NCBI RefSeq assembly: GCF_028583425.1
Contig: NC_072790.1
Coordinates: 156,792,397-156,856,396 of the forward strand
Length of the DNA: 64,000 bases
Direction of reading: 5' to 3'
Source: Eublepharis macularius
Lineage: Eukaryota > Chordata > Lepidosauria > Squamata > Eublepharidae
Part shown: one piece after another, positions 38,684 to 50,630 of the stretch
How positions within the stretch are numbered: the stretch's first letter is position 1
Layout of the letters: every line of letters starts with the position of its first letter
Made by a program: the position numbers and the translations under genes
The notes under the pieces: model-generated
What the model was told of the DNA's origin: nothing
Seen by the model: the letters and a program-made list of their open reading frames with translations, nothing else
Database searches by the model: none

Positions 38684-41087
38684 CATTTGGTGGCAAATCC
38701 ATTACATAACCCATGTGTAAAATAGCTGGGCTGGATCTGTCACTGTGTCTCCAAAACTGGGTTGTGGCAATATCTTGGAGCATCTTTTCACTATGCCCAC
38801 CTGCTTTACTCAGCCTTAGCAACTGTATGCACCTGCTCTTGAGAACTACCTGGAATCTTCAGCTAATGGAGGCTGCAATGGCTATCTCCTGATGCAGCTA
38901 AAACTATTCAGCTCTTACCCTTGTTGTGAGCGCAACACAACTTTTTGTATGGTTTAGAATAAAACATATTTAATCCAGACCAAAACAAAAACAAAAAGAG
39001 AGAGAAAGAGAGAGAAAGAGAGAGAATGGCAAATGATAGGGACCACTGATTCACATGTATCAAGTGCTTGGGAAAAGCCCCCCCCCCTCGGTGAGAGAAA
39101 TACCTATGCTTATATAAACACATACAAATTTAAAATGGATCCTTATACCCTGGAGAGTAAATCTGGTGTGACTCTAAAGGAGGTCTCGGCAAACATTTTC
39201 CAGTTAAATAGCTAAATGAAGTTGGCATTTACTGCAGAGGATAGTGGGTTGCCTTTTCTTTGTCAGTCTTGGCATCTTCTTTTGTCAGCTTCCTCACTAA
39301 TGTCACCTGGCTATGCCATGCAGTGCTGCAATGCTGCGGAAGAAATTTAGCAGCCAAGCTGATAAACTGAAATGACTATAAATGGGAACTATGCTCTTAT
39401 AATACTCTGAAAAGATTTTAAGCCATGGCAGGTCCCCCTTATACTACCCTACCGATGGGAGGGGGAACCCAGCACTTACCTTTTTTCTTTCCTTGCTTAC
39501 CCACTCCTGGTGTGGCACAATGACCTCACTCCTGGGACTGACATTGCCACGCCTCACCGGGAGCACACTTGGGAGGCCTGTTCTCCCACCACCCAGGTGA
39601 GTGGTGGTAGGAGGTGGAAGGTAAGAGTGGTGTATCCCCCTTCCCCACCGAGGAGACCTGCAGCTCTAGCTCCACCCCACAATACAATTCAATGGGCTGG
39701 TAAATTGACTAGGCCACATTGCAAGCAGCTCTGGTCTAATCAATTTTGCTCTAAAGGGATTATCCTGCTGCAGTAAGTAAGACTGTCTGCTTCCTCCTTG
39801 GACCTCTACCCCCACCCCACCCCCAGCAGATGAAGTGGGAGATGTTTGTTCTAGTGCTGGAGAGTGGGAGTGCAAAGCACTGAAAAAATGGATTAAAAAT
39901 ATTTTTGAAATGGGAGAGTATTGCCCTGGGGGACTCAGTGCATGCTCTCTCTCTCTCCCCCCCTCCCCCTGCCCTTTAGGGCAACATGAATACTTGTGAA
40001 TAAGGACACCTTTACTCTTACTAAAATTTACATACATTGCATTCAATGAGATCTGCTTGCATAGCAAACCTCAGAGAGACTTCCCTGCTTCCCTATCCCA
40101 GTGCAACCCACTGTGTCCTCTCCCTTTTGTTCCCGTTGCTAAACAGAACCTTATGAATATATAGAGGCCATGCGGGGGCTCTGCAGTAGCAGGGGAATAG
40201 ATCGAAATCACTGCTCCCTCTTCTGAAGATGGAAGTGCCCTTGCCTTTGGTGCTGCATGGTTGGATACAAACCAATGTGTGTATATTTTAGTATGTGAAA
40301 AGATATGTTCCAAAATCCCAGTAGGTACCCATCACAATTATATCAAAATAAATATGGCTTGGATTCTAAGTCCATTTTCCACTGACAGAAGTTAGTTCTG
40401 CTAGCAGAAGGCGCGGAGTAAGTCTCTCCTCTCCCCACAGACTCCCATGCTGTTCCAGGGACCCACCAATCTTTGTGGGCAGAGTTGGGGGGGGGACATG
40501 AAAGCTGCAATGAGGGGGAAGGTCAGAAAGTTCTCTTCTGTGAGCACAGGATCCAAGCCTACATCTTTGGCAACAGCACTAAATGGGATATTGGGGGTTA
40601 GTTTTAGCTTTTCTGAGGAACAGCTTGAAGTGCTCCCTAAATCCACTTGGCAAGAAATCATGGTGAGACAAAAGAAATGAACACACGTGCCAGGGGAAAT
40701 TAGGGCACCATAGTACCATTACCAACTTAAAAAGAAACCTGCTGCCTGTATGGAGCTGTAGATAATAAGGAATTCTGAATCTTTATATTGAACAACCACA
40801 TGAATAATATGGTCTTTTAAAGTGGCTTCAGAGATTATATGAAATGCCATCAGACAAATTCATGAAGCTGTGCATCTGGTTAGCCATGCTCCCTTTTAAA
40901 GTGCTTTACAAGATTCTGTTTCTCTGTCTGAGTTGTGAAATCACCAGTTCTCTAGTGCTGGCTGGGTCCAGTTGTAGAGTGAGGGACCTGCAAGGATTCA
41001 AATAGGCATTTCACTTTCCTCTGTATCCCCTTCCCTCTTTCCTACTCACCAGCCAACCTATCTTTTATCTGCTCTTCATCTTCAGCT
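38684..41087. other. Intergenic stretch, no gene recognised
   Basis: No coding region was found. There is an (AG)n-rich purine tract at 38996-39026 and a GC-richer, possibly repeat-derived piece at 39420-39680. The remainder is unremarkable. Confidence 0.35.
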
Positions 41088-41334
41088 ATATTTATTATTT
41101 ATTTACTTCATTTATAAAAAAGGTAAAGGTAATCCCCTGTGCAAGCACCAAGTCATTACTGACCCACGGGGGACGTCACATCATAACATTTTCTTGACAG
41201 ACTTTTTCTTACAGGGTGGTTTGCCATTGCCTTCCCCAGTCATACTCTGCCTTTATCTACAATGGGGACCTAAAGCAGATTACATTGTTCTCCATTTTAT
41301 CCTCACAACAGCTCTTTGACAATAGAAAAGACCA
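41088..41334 (-). mobile_element. MIR-like SINE 3' half, interrupted by another SINE piece
   Basis: The outer parts (TTATTTACTTCATTTAT at the left, CTACAATGGGGACCTAAAG at the right) are the reverse complement of the SINE tail at 36.2 kb. Between about 41118 and 41250 sits a different block beginning AAAAGGTAAAGGTAATCCCC, which looks like a lizard SINE inserted into the older one. No clear TSD was found for the inner block. Confidence 0.5.
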
Positions 41335-41448
<114 letters not shown>

Positions 41449-41803
41449 ATCCCGCCCTCCCTGCAAGTGGGCTCAGGGCGGGTCACAACAATAAATAAAA
41501 TTTACAGAGATAAAATCACAATAATTTAACACAGCCTTCTAATAAAACACCTGCTCACCGTATAAAAACCATATAGCATCTGATGGAGGTGGAGGTGCGG
41601 CTTAACCATGCATGGTTGCTCATGTATGGGGGGGGTAGATGGTCAATACCCCCCTTACAAACATAGGGGAGACCAGGAGAGAGGCTCATTTGATGGAATC
41701 CCTGATGGCCTCAACCATACGCTTGGCAGAACAACTCTGTCTTATAGGCCTACCTGAAGGAGACAAGATCTTGGCGGGCCCAGGTGTCCTCAGAAAGAGA
41801 GTT

Positions 41804-42760
41804 TTACCAGGTCAGGGCCAGGACCGAAAAGCCCGTGGCCCTGGTTGAGGCCAATCGAGGCTTCCTGGGGCCAGGGACCACCAGTAGGTGCTTACCAGCT
41901 GATCTCAGGACCCTCCAGGGAGTATATGGGAAGAGAGGGTCCTTCAGGTATGCTGGACCCAGTCCGTTTAGGGCTTTATAGGTTAATACCAAAACCTTGT
42001 ACCTGATCTGGAACTCCATGGGAAGCTAGTGTAGCTGCTGCAGCACTGGAGTTAAATGTGTCCTGAAAGGCACACCCATCAGGATACAGGCAACAGCGTT
42101 CTGGACTCGCTGTAATTTCTGGGTCAGACTCAAGGGAAGCCCTGCATAGAGCGAGTTACAGTAATCCAATCTGAAGATGACTGATGCATGGATCACTGTT
42201 TCCAGGTCATGGGTTGAGAGATAGGGAGCAAGCTGCCTGATCTGCTGAAGATGGAAGAAAGCAGACCGGGTAACTGCTGCGACCTGGGCCTCCATTAATA
42301 AAGAGGAGTCTAGCATCACGCCAAGACTTCTGACTGGAGAAATGGGTACAAGTGGGGCCCCATCAAAGGCCGGAAGCTGGATCCCCCCCTCCAACATCCC
42401 ATGGCCCATGTACAGGACCTCTGTTTTCATGAGATTCAACTTCAGTCTTCTTTGCTTCACCCAACCAGACACAGCATCCAAAGCTCTAATCAGGGCTTCT
42501 GCAGCTGAGCCAGGCCAGCTGTCCAACAACAGATACAACTGGGTGTCATCAGTGTACTGTACCAGCTGGGCGAGGGGATGCATATACAGATTGAACAACA
42601 ATGGGGAGAGAATCGCCCCCTGGGGGATGCCACATACCAATGGTTGGCATGCAGACATCCTCTCCCCTAGTGCCACCCTCTGTCCCCGACTGTGGAGAAA
42701 AGAGACAAGTCACTTTAAGGCAGTCCCTCATGTCCCCACATCAGCAAGGCGGTGGGTCAA
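41804..42760 (-). pseudogene. L2 reverse transcriptase and C-terminus
   Basis: Contains VALGERMSACQPLVCG, IPQGAILSPLLFNLYM and, after a short deletion, the catalytic YTDDTQLYLLLDSWPG. LKLNLMKTEVLYMGHG and LDYCNSLYAGLPLSL follow, then in a second frame YKVLVLTYKALNGLGPAYL. A frameshift lies near 42020. The domain copies LINE RNA into DNA in active elements; this copy is broken. Confidence 0.85.
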
Positions 42761-42831
42761 CAATTCATAGTTGACTGTGTTGAACTCTGCCAAAAATCCA
42801 ATAACACCAGCAGTGCCGACCCGCCTCAATC

Positions 42832-43540
42832 TCAATGCCTATGGAGATTGTCTGGGAGAGTGGCCAACACAGTCTCAGTTCCATGGCCCAGGTGGAAGCC
42901 ATACTGGAATGGGTCCAGGACTGATACATCTTCCAGGAAAGCCTGCAGCTGCTCTGCCACTGCCCGTTCAATCACTTTACCCAGAAATGGGAGGTTCAAG
43001 ACTGGGCGGTAACTGGACGGGTCGGTGGGGTCCAAAGTTGTTTTTTTCAGGAGAGGCTTCACTACAGCTTCCTTTAATGCCCCATGAAAAACTCCAGAGC
43101 TTTAATGATAAGTTGATAATGGCCTCCAGCAAAGCCCTCAGCCCATCCACGCTGGCTTTCACCAGCCACGAAGGGCAGGGGTCCAAGGGGCATGTAGTGG
43201 GTCTCACCTGCTGCAGGATCCTGTCAACTTCTTCCTGGGAGACCAGACTGAAGTGATCTAAGATCGGCCCAGAGGACAGCCAAGGGGTCTCCAGTTCCCT
43301 TACTGTATCAACTGTGGCAAGCAGGTCGCAGCAGTGAGACAAGACTATCTGCAAAAAAATGCTCCCAAAAGCCTCACAGGTAATAACTGAATTATCAATT
43401 TGACGGTCTCCCTCTGAGAGGGAGACCAGGGACCAAACTACTTGAAACACTTTTGCTAGGCATGAGCTTGCAGATGCTATAGAGGTGGCATAGTAATCCT
43501 TCTTTGCCACCTTCACAGCTACCTCATAGACTTTCATAAA
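42832..43540 (-). pseudogene. L2 ORF2 spacer and N-terminal RT region
   Basis: Reading 5' to 3' on the minus strand, it has MKVYEVAVKVAKKDYY, then CPLDPCPSWLVKAS. After a frame change comes MKPLLKKTTLDPTDPSSYRP with LPFLGKVIERAVAEQL, the RT motif 1/2 region shared by L2, CR1 and Jockey-like LINEs. The same segment is deleted in the 24-26 kb copy. Confidence 0.8.
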
Positions 43541-43879
43541 CTCTCTATAAGATGATCTTGCTTCTTCGCCACGGGTTCACTGCCACCCTCGCTCAAGCCA
43601 TCTCAGCTCCTGCTTCATCCGTCGTAGCTCCTCCGTATACCAAGGGGCTAGTCTGGTGCAGGGGTGGAGAGGGTGACGGGGAGCGATTTTGTTGATGGCT
43701 TCAGAGAGACAGCCATGCCAGTCCTCTACCAGCTCATCTAATGAACTGCCAAGGGGCATCGGATCCCACAGAGCATTCTGGAACTCAATTGGATCCATTA
43801 GTTTTCGTGGGCGAGCATAAATTCGCTCACTGCCTATGAAGGGGGAAGCTGGTATTCCCAGATGAGCCTTCAGGACAGA

Positions 43880-44540
43880 GTGGTCCGACTATGGCACAGC
43901 TTTAATAGCATCAAGGTCCACATGAATCCCCATTCCAAAGATCAAATCCAGCATGCGGCCCGCATTATGCATGGGGGATGAAACAAATTGGGAAAGTCCC
44001 CGTGCTGCCATGGAAGACACTAGGTCTGCAGCTTGCAAGGAGGTGGCATCATCGACATGAATGTTGAAGTCACCCAGGACCAACAGCCTAGGATGCTCCA
44101 AGGCCCATCCCACCACCGCCTCCAATAAGCTCGGCAGGGTAGCTGCTGGTGTGCTAGGCAGTCGGTACACCACACAGATAGCCAAACTTTCCTCAGCTTC
44201 CCATGTCAGTCCAACACAATCAATGCCAGTGATCTTTGGTGCAGGGAGTGGCCTGAAAGAGAAAGACTCTTGAATGAGAATAGCCACCCCCCCCCGACCA
44301 TCCATCCGGGACTGATGAAGGACCAAGAAACCGGGGGGGGGGGGCTAGCTTTTTCAAGGCGACTGTTTCGCCATCCCTCACCCAGGTCTCAGTCACGCAC
44401 ACCAGGTCCACATTTTCTGCCACAAAAAAAATCCTGCAGTGTTTTGGTCTTGTTATTAATGGACCTGGCGTTATACAACAGCAGTGCCTGAGGGAGGTGA
44501 TTCCTTTTCCTAGCCCCACAACCAGCATGCCTCAGGATGA
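43880..44540 (-). pseudogene. L2 AP-like endonuclease
   Basis: Conserved endonuclease motifs appear in order: LLYNARSINNKTKTLQDFF, DLVCVTETWVRDGE, GRGGVAILIQE, VYRLPS, LLVLGDFNIHVDD and, near 43885, SDHSVL. Two frames are needed, with the change near a long G/C run at 44330-44345. The enzyme nicks target DNA for target-primed reverse transcription. This copy is disrupted. Confidence 0.88.
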
Positions 44541-44544
44541 ATAT

Positions 44545-46117
44545 ATATATATATTTATATTTTAAAAAGTACATTGTACATGTTATAAAACCTCAACGAA
44601 GATATTCTTTTGAGGCATCCAAACAAAGAGAACAGTTTTCTCTTTAATTGTGAAATAAAAGTTAATATAAAATTCTATTGGCTAGCTGTGGATACAGACA
44701 GATGAGAAGAGCAAGCCATCTTCTAAATTTCATTTTCATTACATTTGGCACAGATGGTGCCTCTGTGAAACCAGCACAGAGCTGGGCTCTTATGGAGTCC
44801 CAAGTAAGTCTCAAAATTTTCTTTCTTATCGACCCCACCAAATAATTAAGGGAAGGAGATAAAGAATAAGTTACCATGAAAACTTCTCTTGATAAATTAA
44901 TTAAAGCTTGAAGCTCATCTTATTGTTTGCAAACTTTTATATTTATATGACGCTCACTACAATGCAGTCTGCCTTCTCCCAAACTCCCAGGCTACGGAGC
45001 CTGGCAAGAATCAGAGCTGTATATCTACCTATGGCTTTAAAGGGAAGATTGGTCTGGGAGCAATGAAGCAATCTTGGAGTCATGAGATCCCAGATTGCTT
45101 CTAACAATCTCTGCAGACTGAAATCTTCTGGCAATAATGGTTTGTCTTACAAAATTATTCAGCAGAGACATTTTTTATAAATTCTGAAAAGATCAGACTA
45201 ATTAAACAAAGCTGCAGGCCAGGGGAAATGGGAAGGAGGCTTGCTTCTTGCAGGTTTTTTTAAATGGTGGAAAGGAAAGTGGTACTTGGAATGAACTGAA
45301 CAACCTCTGGCAATCTTGTTCAGGACTGGAAAGCTCTTTGGAACAAAATACCTAAGAGAGTCCCCCACTCTTCTCTCCTTGCTGGTTTTAAGTGCAGCTG
45401 CTGAAAAGCCCGTTCTGCAGTTCTTATTGAATATGAAGTTTGCCCAATAACAGATGTAAAGGAGGTAATGGGGCCATTCAGCTTAACCTTCCCTCTTGAG
45501 CAAGCAGCCCCCAAAGTAGCACAGCATGGTTGTCTTTACAGTATGCTGTGGGGGAGGAGGAAGGAAGGACTCTGGCCCTGTCTGCCTGTGCTAATTGATG
45601 GCTTCTGCTGCAGCTCTTCACACTTTAAAAAAATGGAACAAATGTTTTTATTTATAAGTGCAAAAAAGAAAAAAAGCCAAAGCAAATTAACAGCTTCCTT
45701 AGGGTGTCAAACTGAAGCTTTTTTTTTTTAAAAAAAAAACTATCTTCAAAATGTTTAATGTCAAAGGCCTTAAATACATTTACATAAAACCAAAAAGGTG
45801 CAGGAGAAACTTTTCAAAGGGGAAAAAAGGCAGGAAAGTGAACTGTAAACAAAGACAAACTTCATTTTCAGTTCAGCTGCCAGTTTAGGGAGGCCCAGTA
45901 TGTGATCAAGTAATGTATGTTTGTGTGTGCGTGTGCGCGCGCATGCATTTGCATATGCGTGTTCGTGCTTGTATTTGTTTTGTTAGTCACCTGTAAGTAT
46001 TTATTTTATGCCTCAAAAGATAATGGTACTGGATTTAGAGGAGATAATGCTTGCTGTAGTTTTGCATATTCTTTTCTATTTTCATGTATACCTAAATATA
46101 TATGCAACTGCAGTTAT
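44545..46117. other. Intergenic stretch, possible LINE scraps
   Basis: No host gene was found. The minus strand of 44660-45130 has short frames with a faint L1-ORF2-like look, too weak to call. (TA)n at about 44541-44562 and (TG/CG)n at about 45918-45950 are simple repeats. Confidence 0.3.
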
Positions 46118-46590
46118 TCATAGTGTTTATTTACTTATTTACTTCACATATCTCACCCTTCTTGCTAAGACTCAAGGTGGATTACAAAATATAAAAAAAT
46201 AATTCTGTCAGATGGCATAAGACATCCAATAAACAACTCAATAGGACTGGAATAACAAAGTCAGGCAAAAAACTCCTGCCCAAGATATTATATAACATAA
46301 TGTGGAGAGATGATTACAAAGGGCCTTGTAGATGATTACAAGTACCTTGAACTGAACCTGGTAAATGGTTGGTAACTAATGTAATGGTTACAGAATTGGA
46401 ATGATATACGTGCTGCATCCAGGGCCCAACAGAAACCAACTAGAGTTTCCAAGTTAATTTTAAGGACAGACCCAAATAAGATAACAATGGTATGGATTCA
46501 CCTGGCAAGATTGGCAGAGTTAAGGTAGAGAGCCATCTTCTAGAGGAAATAATGATGAAAGAAAGCATTTTTGCAGCTGCATTAATTTGC
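46118..46590 (-). mobile_element. Old L2 LINE, 3' part (left half of nested stack)
   Basis: The L2-type tail (ATTTACTTATTTACTTCA and CTCAAGGTGGATTACAAAA) is followed by decayed minus-strand 3' coding sequence (GGGCCTTGTAGATGATTAC, ACCTTGAACTGAACCTG). Its continuation lies beyond the younger insertions, at 50631-51215. Confidence 0.6.
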
Positions 46591-47116
46591 TTCGCCAGTA
46601 ATCATGTCCTGTACTTGGGCCAGGAGTTTCCAGATTTGGAAATCCAGCTCCCAACCTTTGATGAGGCGCCGTTAGCACCTGTCTCATCGGTCCAGAGTTT
46701 TGGAGTGATACTAGACTCCTCCTTATCAATGGAGGGCCAGGTCACAGCAGTTGCCCAGTCTGCATTCTTCCATCTTCAGCAGGCCAGGCAGCTTGTGCCC
46801 TATCTGTTCACCCATGACCTAACTACAGTCAGGGCTGGTGCCAGGGTTTCTGGCACCTGAGGTGAGATACCTACTTGCACCCCCTGCCCCCGCTAACCAG
46901 TTTTAAAAAACAGAAGAAATGTAGGGAAAATGAAAAGCACAAAACTTGAAATTTTTTACCTTTTTAAGTTAATTTTTATTTCTTAATTTAAATTTTAAAC
47001 TTTAATTTTTTAAATAAGTGTGAGAATAACTAACAGTCTTTGTTTTTCTTATTGTGAGCCAAAAATCTATTTTGTGAGCAGAAACAGCAAACTTGCATTA
47101 AAGTTTTGAGCACACC

Positions 47117-47120
<4 letters not shown>

Positions 47121-47170
<50 letters not shown>
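47121..47170. repeat. (TG)n microsatellite
   Basis: About 25 uninterrupted TG units inside the hAT-type element. Confidence 0.97.
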
Positions 47171-47173
<3 letters not shown>

Positions 47174-47789
47174 AGTTTTGCTCTTTCTTCCGACCTCTCT
47201 CTGAACCCAGAGACTCTTGGCAGTAGAAGGAGGGCTTCTCTTACATGGCCCACTTGATTACCCTTGTCAGAGATCCCTTTTGGGATGCTCATCCTTCTCC
47301 CCCCACCCCACCCTTGGGTTTGAAGTGAGCAGCAGCTGACAGCTAAGCATGTGGTGTATAAATATTGAAATAAATTATTGGGGGAGAGGGGGAAGGTGGG
47401 GTGATATACTGAAACTAGGGGATGAGAGAAGGGAGGTGATAAAGAAGGGGTGCAGTGTGGGGCGCTGCTCTGCTGGAATGAAGGGGGGAGCAGCATTGAG
47501 ATCAGAGAATAGGAAGGGTGAGGGAGAATGAAAGGGAGAAGGGGGAAGGAAAGTAATAGAATTTAAAACAACAACTTTAAACCCAACAACAGTGATTTGC
47601 TCCTACCTGTTGCACAGGGACTGAAAAGGAACTGTGTGTGTCTCACCTCACTTTCTCCTTCCTCTGCAGTGGTGCACACACAACCAGCTACTCTTTCCAC
47701 CAAAAGCAGCACCCCCCTCAAAAAAAAAAGCCTGAGGAAAGGTGAGAAGTAGAATTAATGCCAGCCAGAGAGGGAGAAAGGGATGTACT

Positions 47790-47920
47790 AAAAGGAATGA
47801 CAGGATTGCCCATTGGAAATAATGAGAGAGGCTTGAAGGCCCATTGGAGAAAATGAGAGCCAGGAATGCCAATTTACTTGCATGGGCTCCATTGAAATGC
47901 ATTACAACACACAAAAAAGG
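47790..47920. repeat. Left arm of internal inverted repeat
   Basis: Contains GGGCTCCATTGAAATGCATT and CTTGAAGGCCCATTGGAG. The reverse complement is found at 48718-48850 with a small number of differences. The arms are separated by about 0.8 kb of minisatellite and older repeat. Confidence 0.9.
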
Positions 47921-47937
47921 GCAAAAGTCCAGTAGTG

Positions 47938-48062
47938 AAGAAGTGAGCTATGGCTCATGAAAGCTCATACCCTACCACAAATTTTGTTAGTCTTATAGGT
48001 GCTACTGGACTCTTGCTTTTTTCTAATGCTACAGATAAACATGGCTACCCATCTTGATCTAT
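47938..48062 (+). repeat. Interspersed repeat of an unnamed family
   Basis: Begins GAAGTGAGCTATGGCTCATG and includes AGGTGCTACTGGACTCTTGC and AACATGGCTACCCATC. The same family occurs at 52008 and, reversed, at 35700. It lies between the arms of the inverted repeat. Confidence 0.7.
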
Positions 48063-48680
48063 CAACACAGCCCCCAGAGTGGAATGACAGTCCCTGGGAG
48101 AAGAATCAGTGGTCTGGGACTGGAATGGCAGTGGGTGTGCAATGACAGGGGGTGCCGTTGCAGTCCCAGAGCCCTGACCCTATTCCCAGAAACAGTCGTT
48201 CAACTCTTTGACCTGTTATTCCAGTCCCTGAGCACAGGTTCTATTCCTAGAGGCTGTCATTCCACTCTGGGGCTGTCATTCCAGTCCAAGAATGCTTCTG
48301 CTACTCTCAGGGGTTGTCATTCCATTGTGGTGCCTGTAATTCCACTCTAAGAATGCTTCTACTACTACCAGGGGCTGTCATTCCACTGTGCAACCTGTCA
48401 TTCCTTCCCAGAGCACAGATTTTGCTCCAAGGGGCTGACATTGCACTCTGTGAGTTGTCATTCCAGTCCCAGAATGCTGCTTCTACTCCCAGAGGCTGTC
48501 ATTGCACTGCACTCTGGGGGCTATCCTTCCAGTCCCAGAGCACTGAGCCTATTCCAAGGACTGTCATTCCACTCTGAAACCTGTCCTTCTGGTCCCAGAG
48601 TGCAAGCTCTATAGCTAGGGACAGTCATTGCACTCTGGGGGCTGTCATTCCACTCCTAGAGTATTCTGTCTGGTCCCAGA
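48060..48680. repeat. Minisatellite, unit about 60 bp, partly inverted
   Basis: Roughly ten degenerate units built from CTGTCATTCCACTCTGGGG and CAGTCCCAGAGCACTG. The first two or so units (about 48070-48148) are in the opposite orientation (GTGGAATGACAGTCCC), so the array itself contains an inversion. Short frames across it are not genes. Confidence 0.85.
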
Positions 48681-48717
48681 GACCTTTATGGAAAATCCAT
48701 TCCGCATTTTCTTTGCA

Positions 48718-48850
48718 ACTTTTTTTGTGTTGTGATGCATTTCAATGGAGCCCATGCAAGTAAATTGGCATTCCTGGCCCCCATTATCTCCAATGGGCCT
48801 TCAAGCCTCTTCTATTATTTCCATTGGGCAATACCCCTGTCATTCTTTTT
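48718..48850. repeat. Right arm of internal inverted repeat
   Basis: Contains AATGCATTTCAATGG-like (here GATGCATTTCAATGGAGCCC) and CCAATGGGCCTTCAAG, complementary to 47790-47920. Confidence 0.9.
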
Positions 48851-50213
48851 GTACATGGGGGGGGGGAGCAAAAAAGAAAGGAGGGAGCACTGGGGGGGGG
48901 GAGAAAAGTTCAGATGGGAGCTCACTGCTCCCCAGCCAGCTAGAGTCTCTCTTCCTTGCTCCATGTGGAAGCTTCGCCCAAGGCTTAAATTAAGAGAGAG
49001 AGAGAGAGAGAGAGAAGGAGGGGGGAAATGGCAGAGAGAGAAATGTCCCCGCTGATTCTCTAGGTCCTTCCCAGTTTCTCCTTTCCCTTCCCCTTTGCTT
49101 TCTTCCATCATTATTCCATCTCATCTCCCCCCCCCAGTCCCCCAAAAGAAACTTATCACTTTTCTTCTGCTCCTTTCCAGTTTGTGAGGCGACAGGAGGA
49201 GATAGGGGGAATGCTTGGCATGTGTGCGTCCTCCCAGCCCTCCCGCTCAGTTGCTCCACAGCACGTGTACCCACCCCAGCGCCCCCTCCGGCGCCACTGC
49301 ACCTGAGGCAGTTGCCGGACTTGCCTCCATTGATGCGCTGCCCCTGACTACAGTGATTTATGCAACAGTCACCTCCAGAATAGACTACTGTAACTCACTC
49401 TATGCAGGACTTCCCTTGGGCTTGATCCAGAAATTACAGCAGGTTCAGAATGCTGCTGCAAATGTCCTGATGAGTACACCATACAGGGCACATATTACTC
49501 CTATCCTGCAGCAGCTGCACTGGCTCCTTGTGGAGCTCCAGATCAGGTTCAAGGTTTTAGTTTTAACCTTTAAAGCCCTAAATGGACTGGGACCAGCATA
49601 CCTGTGGGACCGTCTCTCTCCGTATGTACCTCAGAGAGCATTAAGATCGGCAAATAAGAACTTACTGGTGGTCCCTGGCCCCAGGGAGACCCGGCTGGTC
49701 TCGACCAGGGCCAGGGCATTTTCAGTCCTGGCCCCAATCTGGTGGAACTCTCTGTTGGAGGACACCCGGGCCTGCCAAGACCTTATATCTTTTCAGCGGG
49801 CCTGTAGGATAGAGTTGTTCGACCAGGCATGCGGTTGAGGACAGTCTTTGATCGTTTTAGGAGCCTCTCTACCGGTCTCCCGCCAGCAGGGCAATGAAAT
49901 CATCGGCCCTCCCTGTGAATGCAGTCACTAGAATACTATTAACTGCGGCCCTACCCACCCCCTTGTGTTTACATTATGATTGGGGAAATAGGAGGGGGCC
50001 GCCATTTTGAGATGCTGTTCTATGTATTCATGTTTTTGGATTTTTAAATGTATTTGTATGTTTTTAAATGTTACTGAGTATTTTATTGTACCCTGTCCTG
50101 AGCCCGTCTGTGGGGAGGGCGGGCTAAACATTGAATAAATAAATAAATAATACTGGGTCCAGTATAATTGCTAGGCTTTTAACCTAATAGGCAAGTGTCA
50201 TAAATGTGGGTAA

Positions 50214-50616
50214 TAGAGAAAGTATGGCATCACTACATTCAGGAAAAAATATATGATAGATTATATCAAAATGAACACTACCCAAAAGAAACTGACTTTA
50301 TAGCAAAATGGTTACCATTTATTGAATTTATAACTATTACTAATCAACACCCCCCTAAACATTTATTCTTTGTTGCACAAGACTGAAGAAATGGCTACTA
50401 AGTTTATAAAGCTTTAGTTTTCTTTGAATTAGCAAATTGGTTTATCATTCACCATCTCTCTTCTTTCTTTTAGTACAAAACTATGTATAGAATCAATAGA
50501 AATGACAAGTATATATCTATATATATGAATATGGTTGTTTGTTCATTTGCAGTTGTTTGTTAACTTTGTTTATTGGATTTGGAAATTTAAAATAAAATAT
50601 TTTTAAAAATAAAAAA
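50214..50616 (+). mobile_element. 5'-truncated L1 LINE 3' fragment
   Basis: Perfect 14-bp TSD ATAAATGTGGGTAA at 50200-50213 and 50617-50630. The insert ends in an A-rich tail with AATAAA signals, as expected from target-primed insertion. A 60-residue frame at its start (KWLPFIEFITIT) resembles the extreme C-terminus of L1 ORF2. It lies between the end of the plus-strand L2 and the resumption of the old minus-strand L2. Confidence 0.8.
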
Positions 50617-50630
50617 ATAAATGTGGGTAA

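Larger units (their letters stand above)
41449..44540 (-). mobile_element. L2-clade LINE with endonuclease and RT
   Basis: This is the longest L2 copy in the window, about 3.1 kb on the minus strand. From 5' to 3' it has an AP-endonuclease, a spacer domain, reverse transcriptase and the 3' UTR with the GCCCTCC..CTCAGGGCGGG block. There are several frameshifts, and about 10 residues are missing just before the RT catalytic motif, which reads YTDDTQLYL. ORF1 and the promoter were not seen. It is a 5'-truncated, inactive copy. Confidence 0.88.
46830..49346. mobile_element. hAT-type element of 2,517 bp with internal inverted repeat and minisatellite
   Basis: Exact 8-bp TSD ACTACAGT at 46822-46829 and 49347-49354. 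The ends are CAGGGCTGGTGCC at the left and, reverse-complemented, CAGGGGCAGCGC at the right; a GCACCTGAGG word occurs in inverted positions just inside both. No transposase frame was found. The interior holds a (TG)25 run, an inverted repeat of about 130 bp per arm (47790-47920 and 48718-48850), a minisatellite and an older interspersed repeat. It is probably a non-autonomous composite mobilised in trans. Confidence 0.88.
46592..50150 (+). mobile_element. L2 LINE on the plus strand, inserted in the older L2 and split by a hAT element
   Basis: The left part (46592-46829) encodes the RT thumb (IQLPTFDEAPLAPVSS, FGVILDSSLSMEGQV, ARQLVPYL). The right part (49355-50150) continues with RIDYCNSLYAGLP, FKVLVLTFKALNGLGPAYL and the L2 3' UTR (GAGCCCGTCTG, then GGGCGGGCT), ending in (AATA)n. 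The two halves join exactly when the hAT element and one TSD copy are removed. 5'-truncated. Confidence 0.9.

Noticed and set aside
44660..45134. Minus-strand frames with faint L1-like look
   Set aside because: Similarity too weak and fragmentary to name; left as undetermined.
48054..48577. Repetitive reading frames with CHS-type repeats in the minisatellite
   Set aside because: The repeating residues follow the DNA repeat unit; no start context or domain was found.
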